In this document: one piece after another, positions 1 through 8,121 of the stretch
Numbering within the stretch: the stretch's first letter is position 1
Layout: every line of letters starts with the position of its first letter
Source of the DNA: Chloroflexi bacterium TSY
GTDB taxonomy: Bacteria > Chloroflexota > Anaerolineae > Caldilineales > Caldilineaceae
Assembly (NCBI GenBank): GCA_019217005.1
Contig: JAHBNG010000024.1
Coordinates: 1-64,000 of the forward strand
Length of the DNA: 64,000 bases
Reading direction: 5' to 3'
The notes under the pieces: model-generated
The model's database searches: none
What the model saw: the letters and a program-made list of their open reading frames with translations, nothing else
Told to the model about the DNA's origin: nothing
Program-made: the position numbers and the translations under genes

Positions 1-215
1 TTAATCGATTGGATGGAAGGAAAGATTGCTGAACACCGCAGCAGCGGGCGACAGGCGCGCTACACCATGGAAATCCTAATGGTAATCGAATCGCTGCGCA
101 TCAAAATGTGGTCAACATGCCGCTCAAAACCAGAGAATCGCCCTCGAATTAATGGTGGAAGACGGCACCTCCCGTACTCACAGCGGGACGATATTCGCGC
201 ACCATTCCCGGAGCA
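1..215 (+). pseudogene. Remnant of a Gfo/Idh/MocA-family oxidoreductase (C-terminal end)
   Basis: Reading across several frame changes gives a C-terminal stretch typical of Gfo/Idh/MocA sugar dehydrogenases: an opening LIDWMEGKIAEHRSS, then ARYTMEIL and an ESLRIK helix, then pieces resembling NMPLKTRESPLELMVEDG and AGRYDIRAPFPE. The window edge cuts the 5' side and at least two indels break the rest, so no functional protein can be made. It lies directly upstream of a decayed sugar isomerase gene, the usual partner of such dehydrogenases in sugar and inositol utilisation clusters. Family assignment is by eye and is moderate. Confidence 0.5.
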
Positions 216-287
216 AGTAGTCCCATGCTCCCCATTCCTGCTTGGCCTCTTCGAGGGGCGTCTGGGCATCGCTTCTTTAGGAGACAT

Positions 288-1141
288 AATGAGATTGGGA
301 GGCTACATACGGCCAACAATGTCGGGCAACTGAACTCTATGCAGCCAGTTGGATACATGGGTTGTCAGCCATCCCTGCGCCGCCTCGAATGCGAGAGATG
401 AGCGACGATGAATGCGTGACCTTTGGTGAGGCTGCGCACAGTTGCGGCATCGTCATCGGTGAGATCGGGATGTGGCAAAATCTTATGACTGACGATGAGG
501 AGCTGCGGCAGCAGCGCATCGAGGTGCGCACGCTGCTACGGAAAGCGGATCTGATGGGGTCGTTGCGTGTGGTGACTTTGGTCGGCACAAAAGATCTGTC
601 AGACGCACCAATAGCGCCACATCCGTATATGTATACAGAGGAGTGTAAGGCAGAGTTTCGAGAGATCGTGCTGCACATCCTGGATGGGCTGGATCTGCAA
701 AAGACCCGCTATGTCATTGAACCGTGGCACAACACTTTTTCTACCAGCCGGAAGCCATTCGAGCCTTCATCGACAGCGTTGCTCATCCTGCCCTTGGCCT
801 GCATCTGGACCAAATGAACATGGTGAGTCAAGAAAGCTACTACAACACGACCGACTTGATCAACCGGACCTTTGATCTCCTGACGGACACCGTGGTCAGC
901 GTTCATCTGAAGGATATCAACTGCGACTATCGCCACATGTTCCTGAAGTGGGATGAAGTGCTGATTGGGGATGGGGTGATGGATTACGAAACCCTATCTG
1001 CGGCGTATTGCTCAACTGCCTAAAGATACTCCCTGCTTCTGCGAACACCTGCCAGAAGAAGCAGACTACCTCTTAAATTTCAATCGGCTGCACGAGCTTG
1101 CCGCCAAAGCAGGTGTGCGATTTCAAAGGCGAGATGAATAG
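288..1141 (+). pseudogene. Frameshifted sugar phosphate isomerase/epimerase (xylose isomerase-like TIM barrel)
   Basis: The gene starts with MRLGGYIRP at 288 and continues in other frames as ELYAASWIHGLSAIPAPP, a central stretch to about 735, then FYQPEAIRAFIDSVAHP to about 990, and finally a C-terminus ending in GVRFQRRDE with its stop at 1139-1141. That requires three frame changes, near 330, 735 and 990. The pieces keep family hallmarks of metal-binding AP-endonuclease-2 type TIM barrels: YVIEPWHNT, GLHLDQMN, VVSVHLKDI, and CEHLPEEADY near the end. This would have isomerised or epimerised a sugar next to the Gfo/Idh/MocA remnant. No single frame covers it, so it is probably dead. Confidence 0.7.
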
Positions 1142-1271
1142 GCAATCTGCAAACATGTGCGTATAAGGCCATTCCAGAGCAATAAATCCCTAATTTGCCA
1201 AGTGGATTTCTCTGAATGGCTTGAGCTTTTCCAGATCAAATCCGGGATTTTAATTGTTGGAAAGCCTAATA

Positions 1272-2751
1272 CTTTACTTCTGGTAAAAGAAAAGAGATGA
1301 GGTGAGAATGAAAAAAGCGGTTAGCAGTTCATCCAAAGGTAGAGAACCCAAAAGAGGAAGGAATGCTAACCGCGCCAGAAATAACTATAGCAGTACTGAT
1401 GAATGTATTGCAAGTAACGCCGATGGGAACAAACGTAAATGTAATGCGTCTGATGTGGGCAATGCTGAATGGGTCGTTTCTGAAAAGTCGAGGAGCAATC
1501 CATAGCGCATTGAAAGAAAGCGGGTTTGAAGATGAGGAGCCCGGCGAAGCTGGTGGAGCTTTCGATATGGATCATGGGATATCACAAGTCTGCTGGGGTC
1601 GTGGCAAGAAGAAGTGGAGGAAAGGGGAATGGGAGGCAAAAAAGTTAGAAGGGTACCGAGTGAAAAGCATAGATATCACAGGGTTCTGGCGACCGAAGCG
1701 CAGGAAAGTGAACCGACTCTATAACTCAACGGCTCGTCGGGCATTGCCCCGCTCATCTTTGAGTGATGATAAGCTCGGGGAGATAGGCGGGAAGCGAGTG
1801 CCACTGCTCAAGGCAATCATGAGATGCACGGTTGGAACAAAGGAAAGTGAGTTTCGGAAAAGCTGCTGACAGAGACGAAGAAATCACTGGAGTCAGACGA
1901 AGTGGCGGTGGTCGATGCCGGGTTTACAATCAGAGAAATGCTAGAAAGCGGCATAGACCGATTTGTCCTGCGGGAAGCGATTAACTGCACAGCGCGCCGC
2001 AATGAGTTACCCAAACGCAAAGAAAAAGGCAGACCACCTGAATATGGTGATATTGTGCGTCCGCTCTCGCAGCTATAAGGGAAAGCGACTCGAGGCTACA
2101 ACTCCGGACTCGTCTGGTCGCTTTTCTATAGTGGTCGCCTGATTTGCTATCAAGCATGGCACAATCTCGTCCCCAGAACAACCAAGGTGGATACAGCCAA
2201 CCGTACCTACTCGATTTACGTCATTCAGGATCCGGCCTACAACACACCTTTGGTTTTGGCGACCGTTATGACTTTGCAGCCTGAAACCATTTATCTTGTC
2301 TACCTGGAACGCTGGCCTGTTGAACATCCCCTTGCTTCCAAGCAGATGATTGGCTTACATCGTCAATTTGTTCATGCCGATGAGGCTTGTTTCCGCTTAC
2401 CTGAACTGGGGCTGCTGGCTGGCAATCTTCTTTCCCATTTAGCCGCTTCTCTTCCTCCCATACCGACTGGCTACTGGGATCGAGAGCCTCAATCCACTCC
2501 CGGCAGGCTGCGCCGTGTTCTCTCGAGTGCTCTTTTTCCAACTCCTGACCAACTCGACCCTGACTTTCGGAAAAAGGCCTCGGTTTCACACCATTTCCCT
2601 AAAGGCGTTCTCGCTCATCGCCGCCTCAATGCCGCTGCTTAAACTAGCCGAGCACTATTTTTACATTTTATCCCGTTTTTTCAGGGTGGATTCTTTTTTC
2701 CGCCCCTTTCGGTTTGCCCTTTGTCACTCAAGCCTTTACCAGAAAGTAAAG
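1272..2751 (+). mobile_element. IS4-type insertion sequence, copy 1 (defective)
   Basis: The element is about 1.48 kb, bounded by CTTTACTTCTGGTAAA on the left and the inverse of CTTTACTTTCTGGTAAA on the right. A perfect 5-bp target duplication TAATA flanks it (1267-1271 and 2752-2756). The left end has lost one T relative to the other two copies at 29481-30987 and 57316-58819. The transposase gene inside is broken by several indels. It sits between the decayed sugar genes and the FAD oxidoreductase gene at 2774, just 17 bp before that start codon, so it has replaced whatever promoter lay upstream. Confidence 0.9.
1363..2642 (+). pseudogene. IS4-type transposase, frameshifted (copy 1)
   Basis: Nearly the whole protein aligns in pieces with the intact copy at 57415-58710, but the frame changes several times (for example near 1545, 1700, 1770, 1860, 2120 and 2330). 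The C-terminal YREK-type signature is present but damaged: the segment reads YLERWPVEHPLASK, with one residue lost between E and K. This copy cannot make a functional transposase but could still be mobilised in trans, since both ends survive. Confidence 0.85.
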
Positions 2752-2773
2752 TAATACTTCCAAGAGGATTCCT

Positions 2774-3994
2774 ATGCTTCCCAACTCAGCAAATATCGTC
2801 ATCATTGGTGGCGGCGTCTTAGGTGCAAGCGCCGCGTTTCAGTTAGCGAAAGATGGACATCAAGATATTGTCCTGCTCGATCGCGGCCCATTGGCGAACG
2901 GGACAACCCCGTTTGCGGCGGGACAAACGGCTTATCTGTCGGCCTCGTCAGATCGGTTACCCTTAACAACCTATTGCCTGGATTTTTTGGAACACTTTGC
3001 CGACAGAACAGGGTATCCGATTGATTTTAAGCAACATGGCAGCTTACGCATTGCCTTGACAGAGGTCTATTTACCCGAGCTGGAAGCACATCGAGCAGCA
3101 GCAGAGCAGCTCGGACAAGAGCTACAATTCCTGACTCCAGCGGAGGCAAGGGAACGCGTGCCGACCTTAGATGTTCCCGAGGCCAAAGGGGTTATCTTTA
3201 TTCCTCGTGATGGCTATGTTGAACCAAAGTCAGTGGCGGTCGGGTATGCTTCAGCGGCGCGAGACTTGGGCGTAACCCTGCAGACCCATACAAAAGTGAC
3301 CCATATTGAAACCGCAGCCAGTCAAGTCAAGGCCGTCCATACAGATCGCGGCTCGATCCAAAGCACACAAGTTGTCGTTGCTTCAGGTGCCTGGACACGG
3401 CAATTGACACAGCGATTGGGGCTTGATATGCCCGTCGTACCTGTGCGCCATCAAGCCTATGTAACAGCACCCCTCGCTAATATTGCGCCGCACCAGCCGA
3501 TTGTACGGCTGATTGAGCCACAGATTTATGTACAGCCTGAAGCAGGGGGGCTGCTGGTTGGCGGTTACGGATATCGCCCGATCAGCTTTGATATGAATGA
3601 TTTCCCCGACTCGTTTGAAATTGCATCGCTGGCGCCTGATTTAATCTACTATAGCCGCCTAAAAAAAGCAGCAACCGCCTACTTTCCTGCGCTTCAGCAG
3701 GCCTTTATGGTTCAAGAACGGCGTGGCTTGCCGACGATGACACCCGATGCCAAACACCTTGTCTCGACGGTTTCGGGTATTGCAGGTCTTATCATCGCCA
3801 CGGGCTGCCAGGTTGGCGGGATACAGAGTTCGCCCGCGATTGGACGAATGGTGGCGGATCTGATTTCCGGTCAGGATCAATTTGGTCTGTTATCGACCTT
3901 TGCCGCGGATCGGTTTGAGGCAAACTACAGCGATGCAGAACTCCGTGCTCAGTGCGAAACTGCATATGGTCGTTTATATCTACAGCCGCATTAA
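2774..3994 (+). CDS. FAD-dependent oxidoreductase, DAO family
   Basis: The 406-residue protein opens with the Rossmann dinucleotide motif IVIIGGGVLGASAAFQLA (about residues 8-25) and the acidic end of the second strand at LLDRG. This is the D-amino acid oxidase/sarcosine oxidase/glycine oxidase fold, flavin-dependent, cytosolic and probably acting on an amine or hydroxy acid. The C-terminal FAD-contacting segment near residues 345-365 reads GLIIATGCQVGGIQSSPAIG. The start has an AGAGGA ribosome site 6 bp upstream. The gene is intact although its neighbours on both sides are decayed. An IS4-type copy ends 22 bp upstream. The substrate cannot be read from sequence. Confidence 0.85.
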   Translation: MLPNSANIVIIGGGVLGASAAFQLAKDGHQDIVLLDRGPLANGTTPFAAGQTAYLSASSDRLPLTTYCLDFLEHFADRTGYPIDFKQHGSLRIALTEVYLPELEAHRAAAEQLGQELQFLTPAEARERVPTLDVPEAKGVIFIPRDGYVEPKSVAVGYASAARDLGVTLQTHTKVTHIETAASQVKAVHTDRGSIQSTQVVVASGAWTRQLTQRLGLDMPVVPVRHQAYVTAPLANIAPHQPIVRLIEPQIYVQPEAGGLLVGGYGYRPISFDMNDFPDSFEIASLAPDLIYYSRLKKAATAYFPALQQAFMVQERRGLPTMTPDAKHLVSTVSGIAGLIIATGCQVGGIQSSPAIGRMVADLISGQDQFGLLSTFAADRFEANYSDAELRAQCETAYGRLYLQPH

Positions 3995-4173
3995 GATTTT
4001 TCCAAAAAATAAAATACCCAATTCAACAGGAAAAGCCAAAGCCATCCCAGGGTGATGCGTTCCATCTTATGGGTAATTTTCTTCTGGAATAGCCTAACCC
4101 ATTGCACAATTTCAATAATAATCACCTTTTTGTGGTCCCCATTGGTCCAACCAACGCCCCAGACAGCGTGTAA

Positions 4174-4563
4174 ATCTCCTACTATGGTGCGATGCAACGT
4201 GTCGGCGATGAGTTGTGGATGTGGCATCTGGGCAAGGGTGACCAAGTGAATGACCATAGTCGAGTCTGCTTGGCGAAGAGCCATGATGGTTGTCATTGGG
4301 AGAGACCAAATCTTGGGTTGATCGAATATAATGGTAACAGGCAAAATAATTTGGTAGACCTGGGAGGGGGACAATACAACGTCGCTGCGATAACTGTCTT
4401 ACATGAACTGGAAGAATCTGGCCCCAAACGTCGCTTCAAGATGGTCTATGAAACCCAGCGTCGGAATCCGGCTCACGGTGGCCGAGCAGAATTCAATTCT
4501 GCGGTCAGCGATGACGGCTATCACTGGACCGAATTGGCCGTCCAGCCCCACAATCTATCCTGA
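4174..4563 (+). pseudogene. Fragment of a glycosyl hydrolase-like beta-propeller protein
   Basis: The fragment contains ISYYGAMQRVGDELWMWHLG, the blade motif AKSHDGCHWERPNLGLI and a second blade motif SAVSDDGYHWTEL. These Asp-box-like SxDGxxW repeats are typical of five-bladed propellers of GH32/GH43-like or related hypothetical glycosidases. The N-terminal blades are missing or unreadable upstream, where 3995-4173 has only weak traces, and the frame stops at 4561 right after the second motif. It is probably a relic of the same carbohydrate-use region as the genes at 1-1141. Confidence 0.55.
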
Positions 4564-4619
4564 TGATATTGTAGTTTGCTAGGCTTGTTCCAATCTGGTA
4601 TACTAATCAATCTATCTTG

Positions 4620-4635
4620 ATATCTGTGCAGATAT
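4620..4635. promoter_or_regulatory. Candidate ArsR operator
   Basis: ATATCTGTGCAGATAT is a perfect 7-2-7 dyad located 23 bp before the ArsR start codon. ArsR/SmtB repressors bind AT-rich dyads in their own promoters, so self-repression is likely. This is inferred from position and symmetry only. Confidence 0.55.
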
Positions 4636-4658
4636 AAATAATCTAAGCAAAAAAAGAG

Positions 4659-5033
4659 ATGTCCCACAAACATCATCTTCAAACGAAATCAAAGAGTCTG
4701 CCAGAAGATCTGCTTAAAGATATTGTTGAAACGTTCAAAGCGTTAAGTGACCCAACCCGCGCCCAGTTGATCTATTTACTAACACACGGTGAATACAGCG
4801 TAAATGAACTCGGTAATCATGTTGCGGTCTCTGCGTCTACAGTCTCTCACCACTTAGCCAAACTGCGCGCGATTCGGTTGGTTCGCACCCGACGAGAGGG
4901 GAATCAAATCTTCTATTCCATTGACGATAGCCATGTTGCAGCCCTCTTTCGCGAAGCCCTCTTTCATCTTGATCATGTACGGCGCAATTTGCCAGACCAT
5001 CCAGATCCGGCAAATTTAAGGAATGAGCCGTAA
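4659..5033 (+). CDS. ArsR/SmtB-family metal-responsive repressor
   Basis: The 124-residue protein has a winged helix: FKALSDPTRAQLIYLLTHGEYSVNEL (about 27-52), then the recognition helix VSASTVSHHLAKLRAIRLV (about 58-76) and the wing RTRREGNQIFYSI. The N- and C-terminal histidines (SHKHHLQ; FHLDHVRR; DHPDP) fit an alpha-5 type Zn/Co sensor of the SmtB/CzrA kind, and there is no CxC motif for arsenite. The promoter holds a dyad at 4620-4635. The probable partner is the CDF exporter at 6460, with which it would form a zinc-efflux operon if the ISAzo13 element between them is ignored. Confidence 0.85.
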   Translation: MSHKHHLQTKSKSLPEDLLKDIVETFKALSDPTRAQLIYLLTHGEYSVNELGNHVAVSASTVSHHLAKLRAIRLVRTRREGNQIFYSIDDSHVAALFREALFHLDHVRRNLPDHPDPANLRNEP

Positions 5034-5047
5034 ATAATTTGGAGATT

Positions 5048-5103
5048 GTGAGATTAGAGATAGAGAGATTCGGCCCTTGTAATCTCTCTATCTCTAATCT
5101 CAC
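5048..5103. repeat. Perfect 23-bp inverted repeat (hairpin)
   Basis: The arms 5048-5070 and 5081-5103 are exact reverse complements around a 10-base loop CGGCCCTTGT. They follow the ArsR stop codon by 15 bp. There is no T-run, so this is either a factor-assisted terminator or one of the intergenic hairpins seen repeatedly in this window. Confidence 0.8.
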
Positions 5104-5124
5104 ACAAACTGTACAAGTTATTAA

Positions 5125-6417
5125 GGCCAATCCAAAAAATAAAATATACGCGAGAAGGTGTTAAACTAGCTCTCCAAAAGGAGCAAAAATGACAATCTCG
5201 CCAGAAATGGTTGAAGTCTTGAAAGAGACGAAGGCCATGTTAAGTGGATACGAAAGAAGGCACTTCATGGCCCAAACGGTCAAAACGATATGCGAAGGGA
5301 GTCCGACGAAAGCAGAACGAGAGTTGGGCTGGAATCGGGCGACGATAGCCAAAGCCCTGGAAGAACTAGAAGGCGGCTTCTGTTATGTCGACCAAAGCCA
5401 CCGACGTGGTCGCAAAAGCCGAAGACCATATCCCCACTTTACTGGCCGATATGGTTGAAATCGCCGATCAATTCAGCCAGACCGATCCCACCTTTCGACC
5501 CCCAATTGTACACTCGACTAACCGCCGCCGAAATGCGTACCCAGCTCATCGAGCAGAAAGGATACACAGATGAGGAATTGCCTGGCGAAGAGGCCATCCG
5601 CTTGAAGCTCAATGAGTTAGGCTATGGCTCAAACCGGGTCAAAAAAGTCAACCAGTGAAAAGATCCCAGAGACCGATGCGATCTTTGATAGAATTCATCA
5701 GATCAATCAAGAAGCGGATGCAGACGAGACGGTTCTGCGCCTCTTGGGATGCCAAAGCGACGATTTTACTTGACCGTTTCTCGAGAGAAGGGATAAGTCG
5801 AGTGGTTGTCAAAGCGCTCGATCATGACTTTCAAGATAAGAAGACCGAGAAAGTCACTCCTTTTGGCATTTACCTCCCTTCAACCAAGGAACTCTTTCTT
5901 TACTTGACTCAGTCGAAAGTGACGAGTGACTGTATTGTCGACTGCCTGATTGATTTTTGGGAAAGCGTACGTGAACACTTTCCTCACGTCAAGACCCTCG
6001 TGATCAATCAGGACAATGGTCCCGAAAATCATACCCGTCGGACTCAGTTTATGTATCGTCTCACTCAGTTTGTTGAGCACTATCGTCTCTCTATTCAGCT
6101 CGCCTGCTACCCTCCTTATCACAGTAAATACAACCCCATCGAACGGGTTTGGGGCCATCTTGAAAAACACTGGAACGGTTCTCTTCTCGATTCTCTTGAG
6201 ACCGTTCTCAATTTTGCCCGTTCTTTTCGCTTTAACCAACTACAACCCTTCGTTCACCTGAATTCCACTCTTTATGAGACCGGCGTCAAACTCACTCAGA
6301 AAGAGATGGACCGTTTGGAACAACGCTTCCAACGTTTACCTGGTTTAGAAAAATGGTTTGTCCTTATTCCCCCTCTCCATTCTCTCGTTCGCGTATAATT
6401 ATTTTTTTGGTTTAGCC
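5125..6417 (+). mobile_element. ISAzo13-type insertion sequence (defective)
   Basis: About 1.29 kb, with imperfect terminal inverted repeats: the left end starts GGCCAATCCAAAAAATAAAA, the right end inverted starts GGCTAAACCAAAAAAATAA, and both continue to ATACGCGA. A TAA direct repeat flanks it (5122-5124 and 6418-6420). The transposase inside carries at least four frameshifts. The element lies between an ArsR repressor and a CDF exporter, so it probably split one operon. Confidence 0.8.
5189..6398 (+). pseudogene. ISAzo13-family transposase, frameshifted
   Basis: The start MTISPEMVEVLKETKAML has a good AAAAGGAGC ribosome site. Family landmarks follow in four changes of frame (near 5420, 5500, 5655 and 5745): a helix-turn-helix region with GWNRATIAKAL, then DHIPTLLADMVEIADQF, TRLTAAEMR, LGYGSNRVKKV, DAIFDRIHQIN, and a DDE catalytic half with INQDNGPENHTRRTQF and CYPPYHSKYNPIERVWGHLE. 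The order and motifs are those of ISAzo13 transposases. The number of indels makes the enzyme inactive. Confidence 0.8.
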
Positions 6418-6459
6418 TAAATTCCTATTCCTAAATGATTAGTCTGACGGAGATCTATT

Positions 6460-7706
6460 ATGCAAGACCACCATCACAACCTGCATGATGATGCTCATGA
6501 CGGTCAAACTCACAGCCACAAGCATCATGCTCATGACCATCATCATGACCACGACCACCATCATGGCCATGAGCACCAGCACAGTGAACCGCTATCCGCT
6601 GCAACATATGTACACGCCGATCCCCACACACGCCACGAGCATCACGATCATCGCCACGATCATGATCATGACCATCACCACGATCATGGCCACCATCATC
6701 ATCACGGAGAGAGTATTTGGGGATGGATCTCAACGATATTTCATCTCCATGGACACAGGCATCAGCAAACAGAATTAGCCACCGATCAGGCATTTTTGGA
6801 TAACAACCTGGGTATCCGCACGGTCTGGATCGCATTGGTACTGCTGGCGGTCACCTCGATCTTGCAGATTTTTGTGGTCTACTGGAGTGGCAGCGTTGCT
6901 CTATTGGGTGACACTGTACACAATATCGGCGATGGCCTCAACTCCGTGCCGCTCCTTATCGCGTTTTACCTGGCGCGCCGAGTGGCCAACCGCCGCTATA
7001 ACTTTGGCTTTGCCCGCGCCGAGGATGTGGCCGGTATCTTTATCGTGATCTCCATTGCCTTTAGCGCCGCCTACATTCTGTGGGAGTCGATTGACCGTTT
7101 CATCAATCCACAACCATTGAGCAATTTAGGATGGCTCGCGGCGGCGGCGATCATTGGCTTCGTCGGGAATGAATTGGTGGCGCTGCTGCAGATTCGCGTG
7201 GGGCGGCGGATTGGCTCGGCTGCGCTGGTGGCCGACGGTCTGCACGCACGGACGGCTTGACCTCGCTGGCGGTACTGTTCGCAGCCGGCGGCACGGCTAT
7301 CGGATTCCCCATTCTCGACCCCATTATTGGCATGATGATTGGCATCACGATTGTCTTTATCACCTGGGATGCCACCAAACAGATGTGGTTCCGGCTCATG
7401 GATGCCATTGAGCCGGAATATCTGGCGCAGGCCGAGACGACAATCCAGAAACACGGTCTGGTGCGCGATCTGCGTTGCGTGCGCATGCGCTGGGTCGGTC
7501 ACCAACTCTATACCGAGGTTTTTGTCGCCGTTGATCCGGATCTGACGACATTAGAGAGCCATACCATCGCCGAGGAAATTCGCCATGATCTCTTCCATGC
7601 GATCCCCAAGCTCTATGATATTGTGGTTCACGTCGATCCATATACAGAAGGCATTCATCAGATTACCCACCACCATGACCCACCACCACAGCCTTTAAGG
7701 GCGTAA
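6460..7706 (+). pseudogene. Cation diffusion facilitator (Zn2+/Co2+ exporter), one frameshift
   Basis: The first 80 residues are a histidine-rich metal-binding tail (over 40 His). Six membrane helices follow, with the transport-site motif GDTVHNIGDGLNSVPL in TM2 and VADGLHART in TM5. The frame breaks near 7250 (stop at 7260), and the expected continuation DGLTSLAVLFAAGG is found in the next frame from about 7251, ending at 7706 with a cytoplasmic domain (RCVRMRWVGHQLYTEVFVAV). CDF proteins antiport Zn2+, Co2+ or Cd2+ against protons. The missing join falls on the HxxxD metal site, so as written the protein is inactive. A slippage site is not obvious. ArsR at 4659 is the likely regulator. Confidence 0.8.
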
Positions 7707-7730
7707 AGAACCTAAGTTACTCCCCAACAG

Positions 7731-7975
7731 GGTGACTTTGAACGCTCGATCCGTAGTCGGCATCCGGTCTTAGAAGAGGTGGCAGCCCGTCTCTCCTATA
7801 CGGTTGCGCTGGCCCTGGCTGCGCTAGTCGTTGCCGTGGCGATTGGATTGCCGGTGGGCATCCTTCCGGCGATCAAGCGCTATACGATCTGGGACAACAT
7901 TGCCATGGTGGTGGCGGTCTTGGGGGCATCAACGCCAGGTTTTTGGCTGGGTTTGATGTTGATCATCTTCTTTAG
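7731..7975 (+). pseudogene. Internal fragment of a DppB-type ABC permease
   Basis: GDFERSIRSRHPVLEEVAARL followed by the membrane segments VALALAALVVAVAIGLPVGIL and NIAMVVAVLGASTPGFWLGLMLIIFF is the central part of an oligopeptide/dipeptide permease of the DppB type. The N-terminal helix and the whole C-terminal third are missing, and homology stops abruptly near 7970 with no start codon. It is a deletion remnant. Confidence 0.75.
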
Positions 7976-8010
7976 GGGGCAGCAAAATTATCGGATGCCG
8001 TTGCACCACC

Positions 8011-8121
8011 ATGTTTCTCGCGGTGGATGTGGTCTATCTCTGTGAGCATGGTCTATACCCTTTTGACCATGCAGTACAAGTGGTGCGCTACGTTGCAAGT
8101 ATTGGGAGTGAATCTTCATGA
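8011..8121 (+). other. Small open frame overlapping the next gene (36 residues), unknown
   Basis: An ATG at 8011 opens MFLAVDVVYLCEHGLYPFD and ends with a TGA at 8119-8121, which overlaps the ATG of the next gene in the ATGA arrangement typical of translational coupling. I do not recognise it. It may be the surviving C-terminus of a lost gene whose body was removed by the deletion that left the permease fragment upstream. Confidence 0.3.

Noticed and set aside
13..333. Single 106-residue open frame at the left edge as a gene
   Set aside because: It shows no protein-like pattern, and the true coding signal runs across several frames as a Gfo/Idh/MocA remnant.
6460..6720. Tandem repeat or CRISPR-like array in the CAT/CAC-rich stretch
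   Set aside because: The repetition comes from histidine codons in the metal-binding tail of a CDF exporter; there is no regular repeat-spacer pattern.
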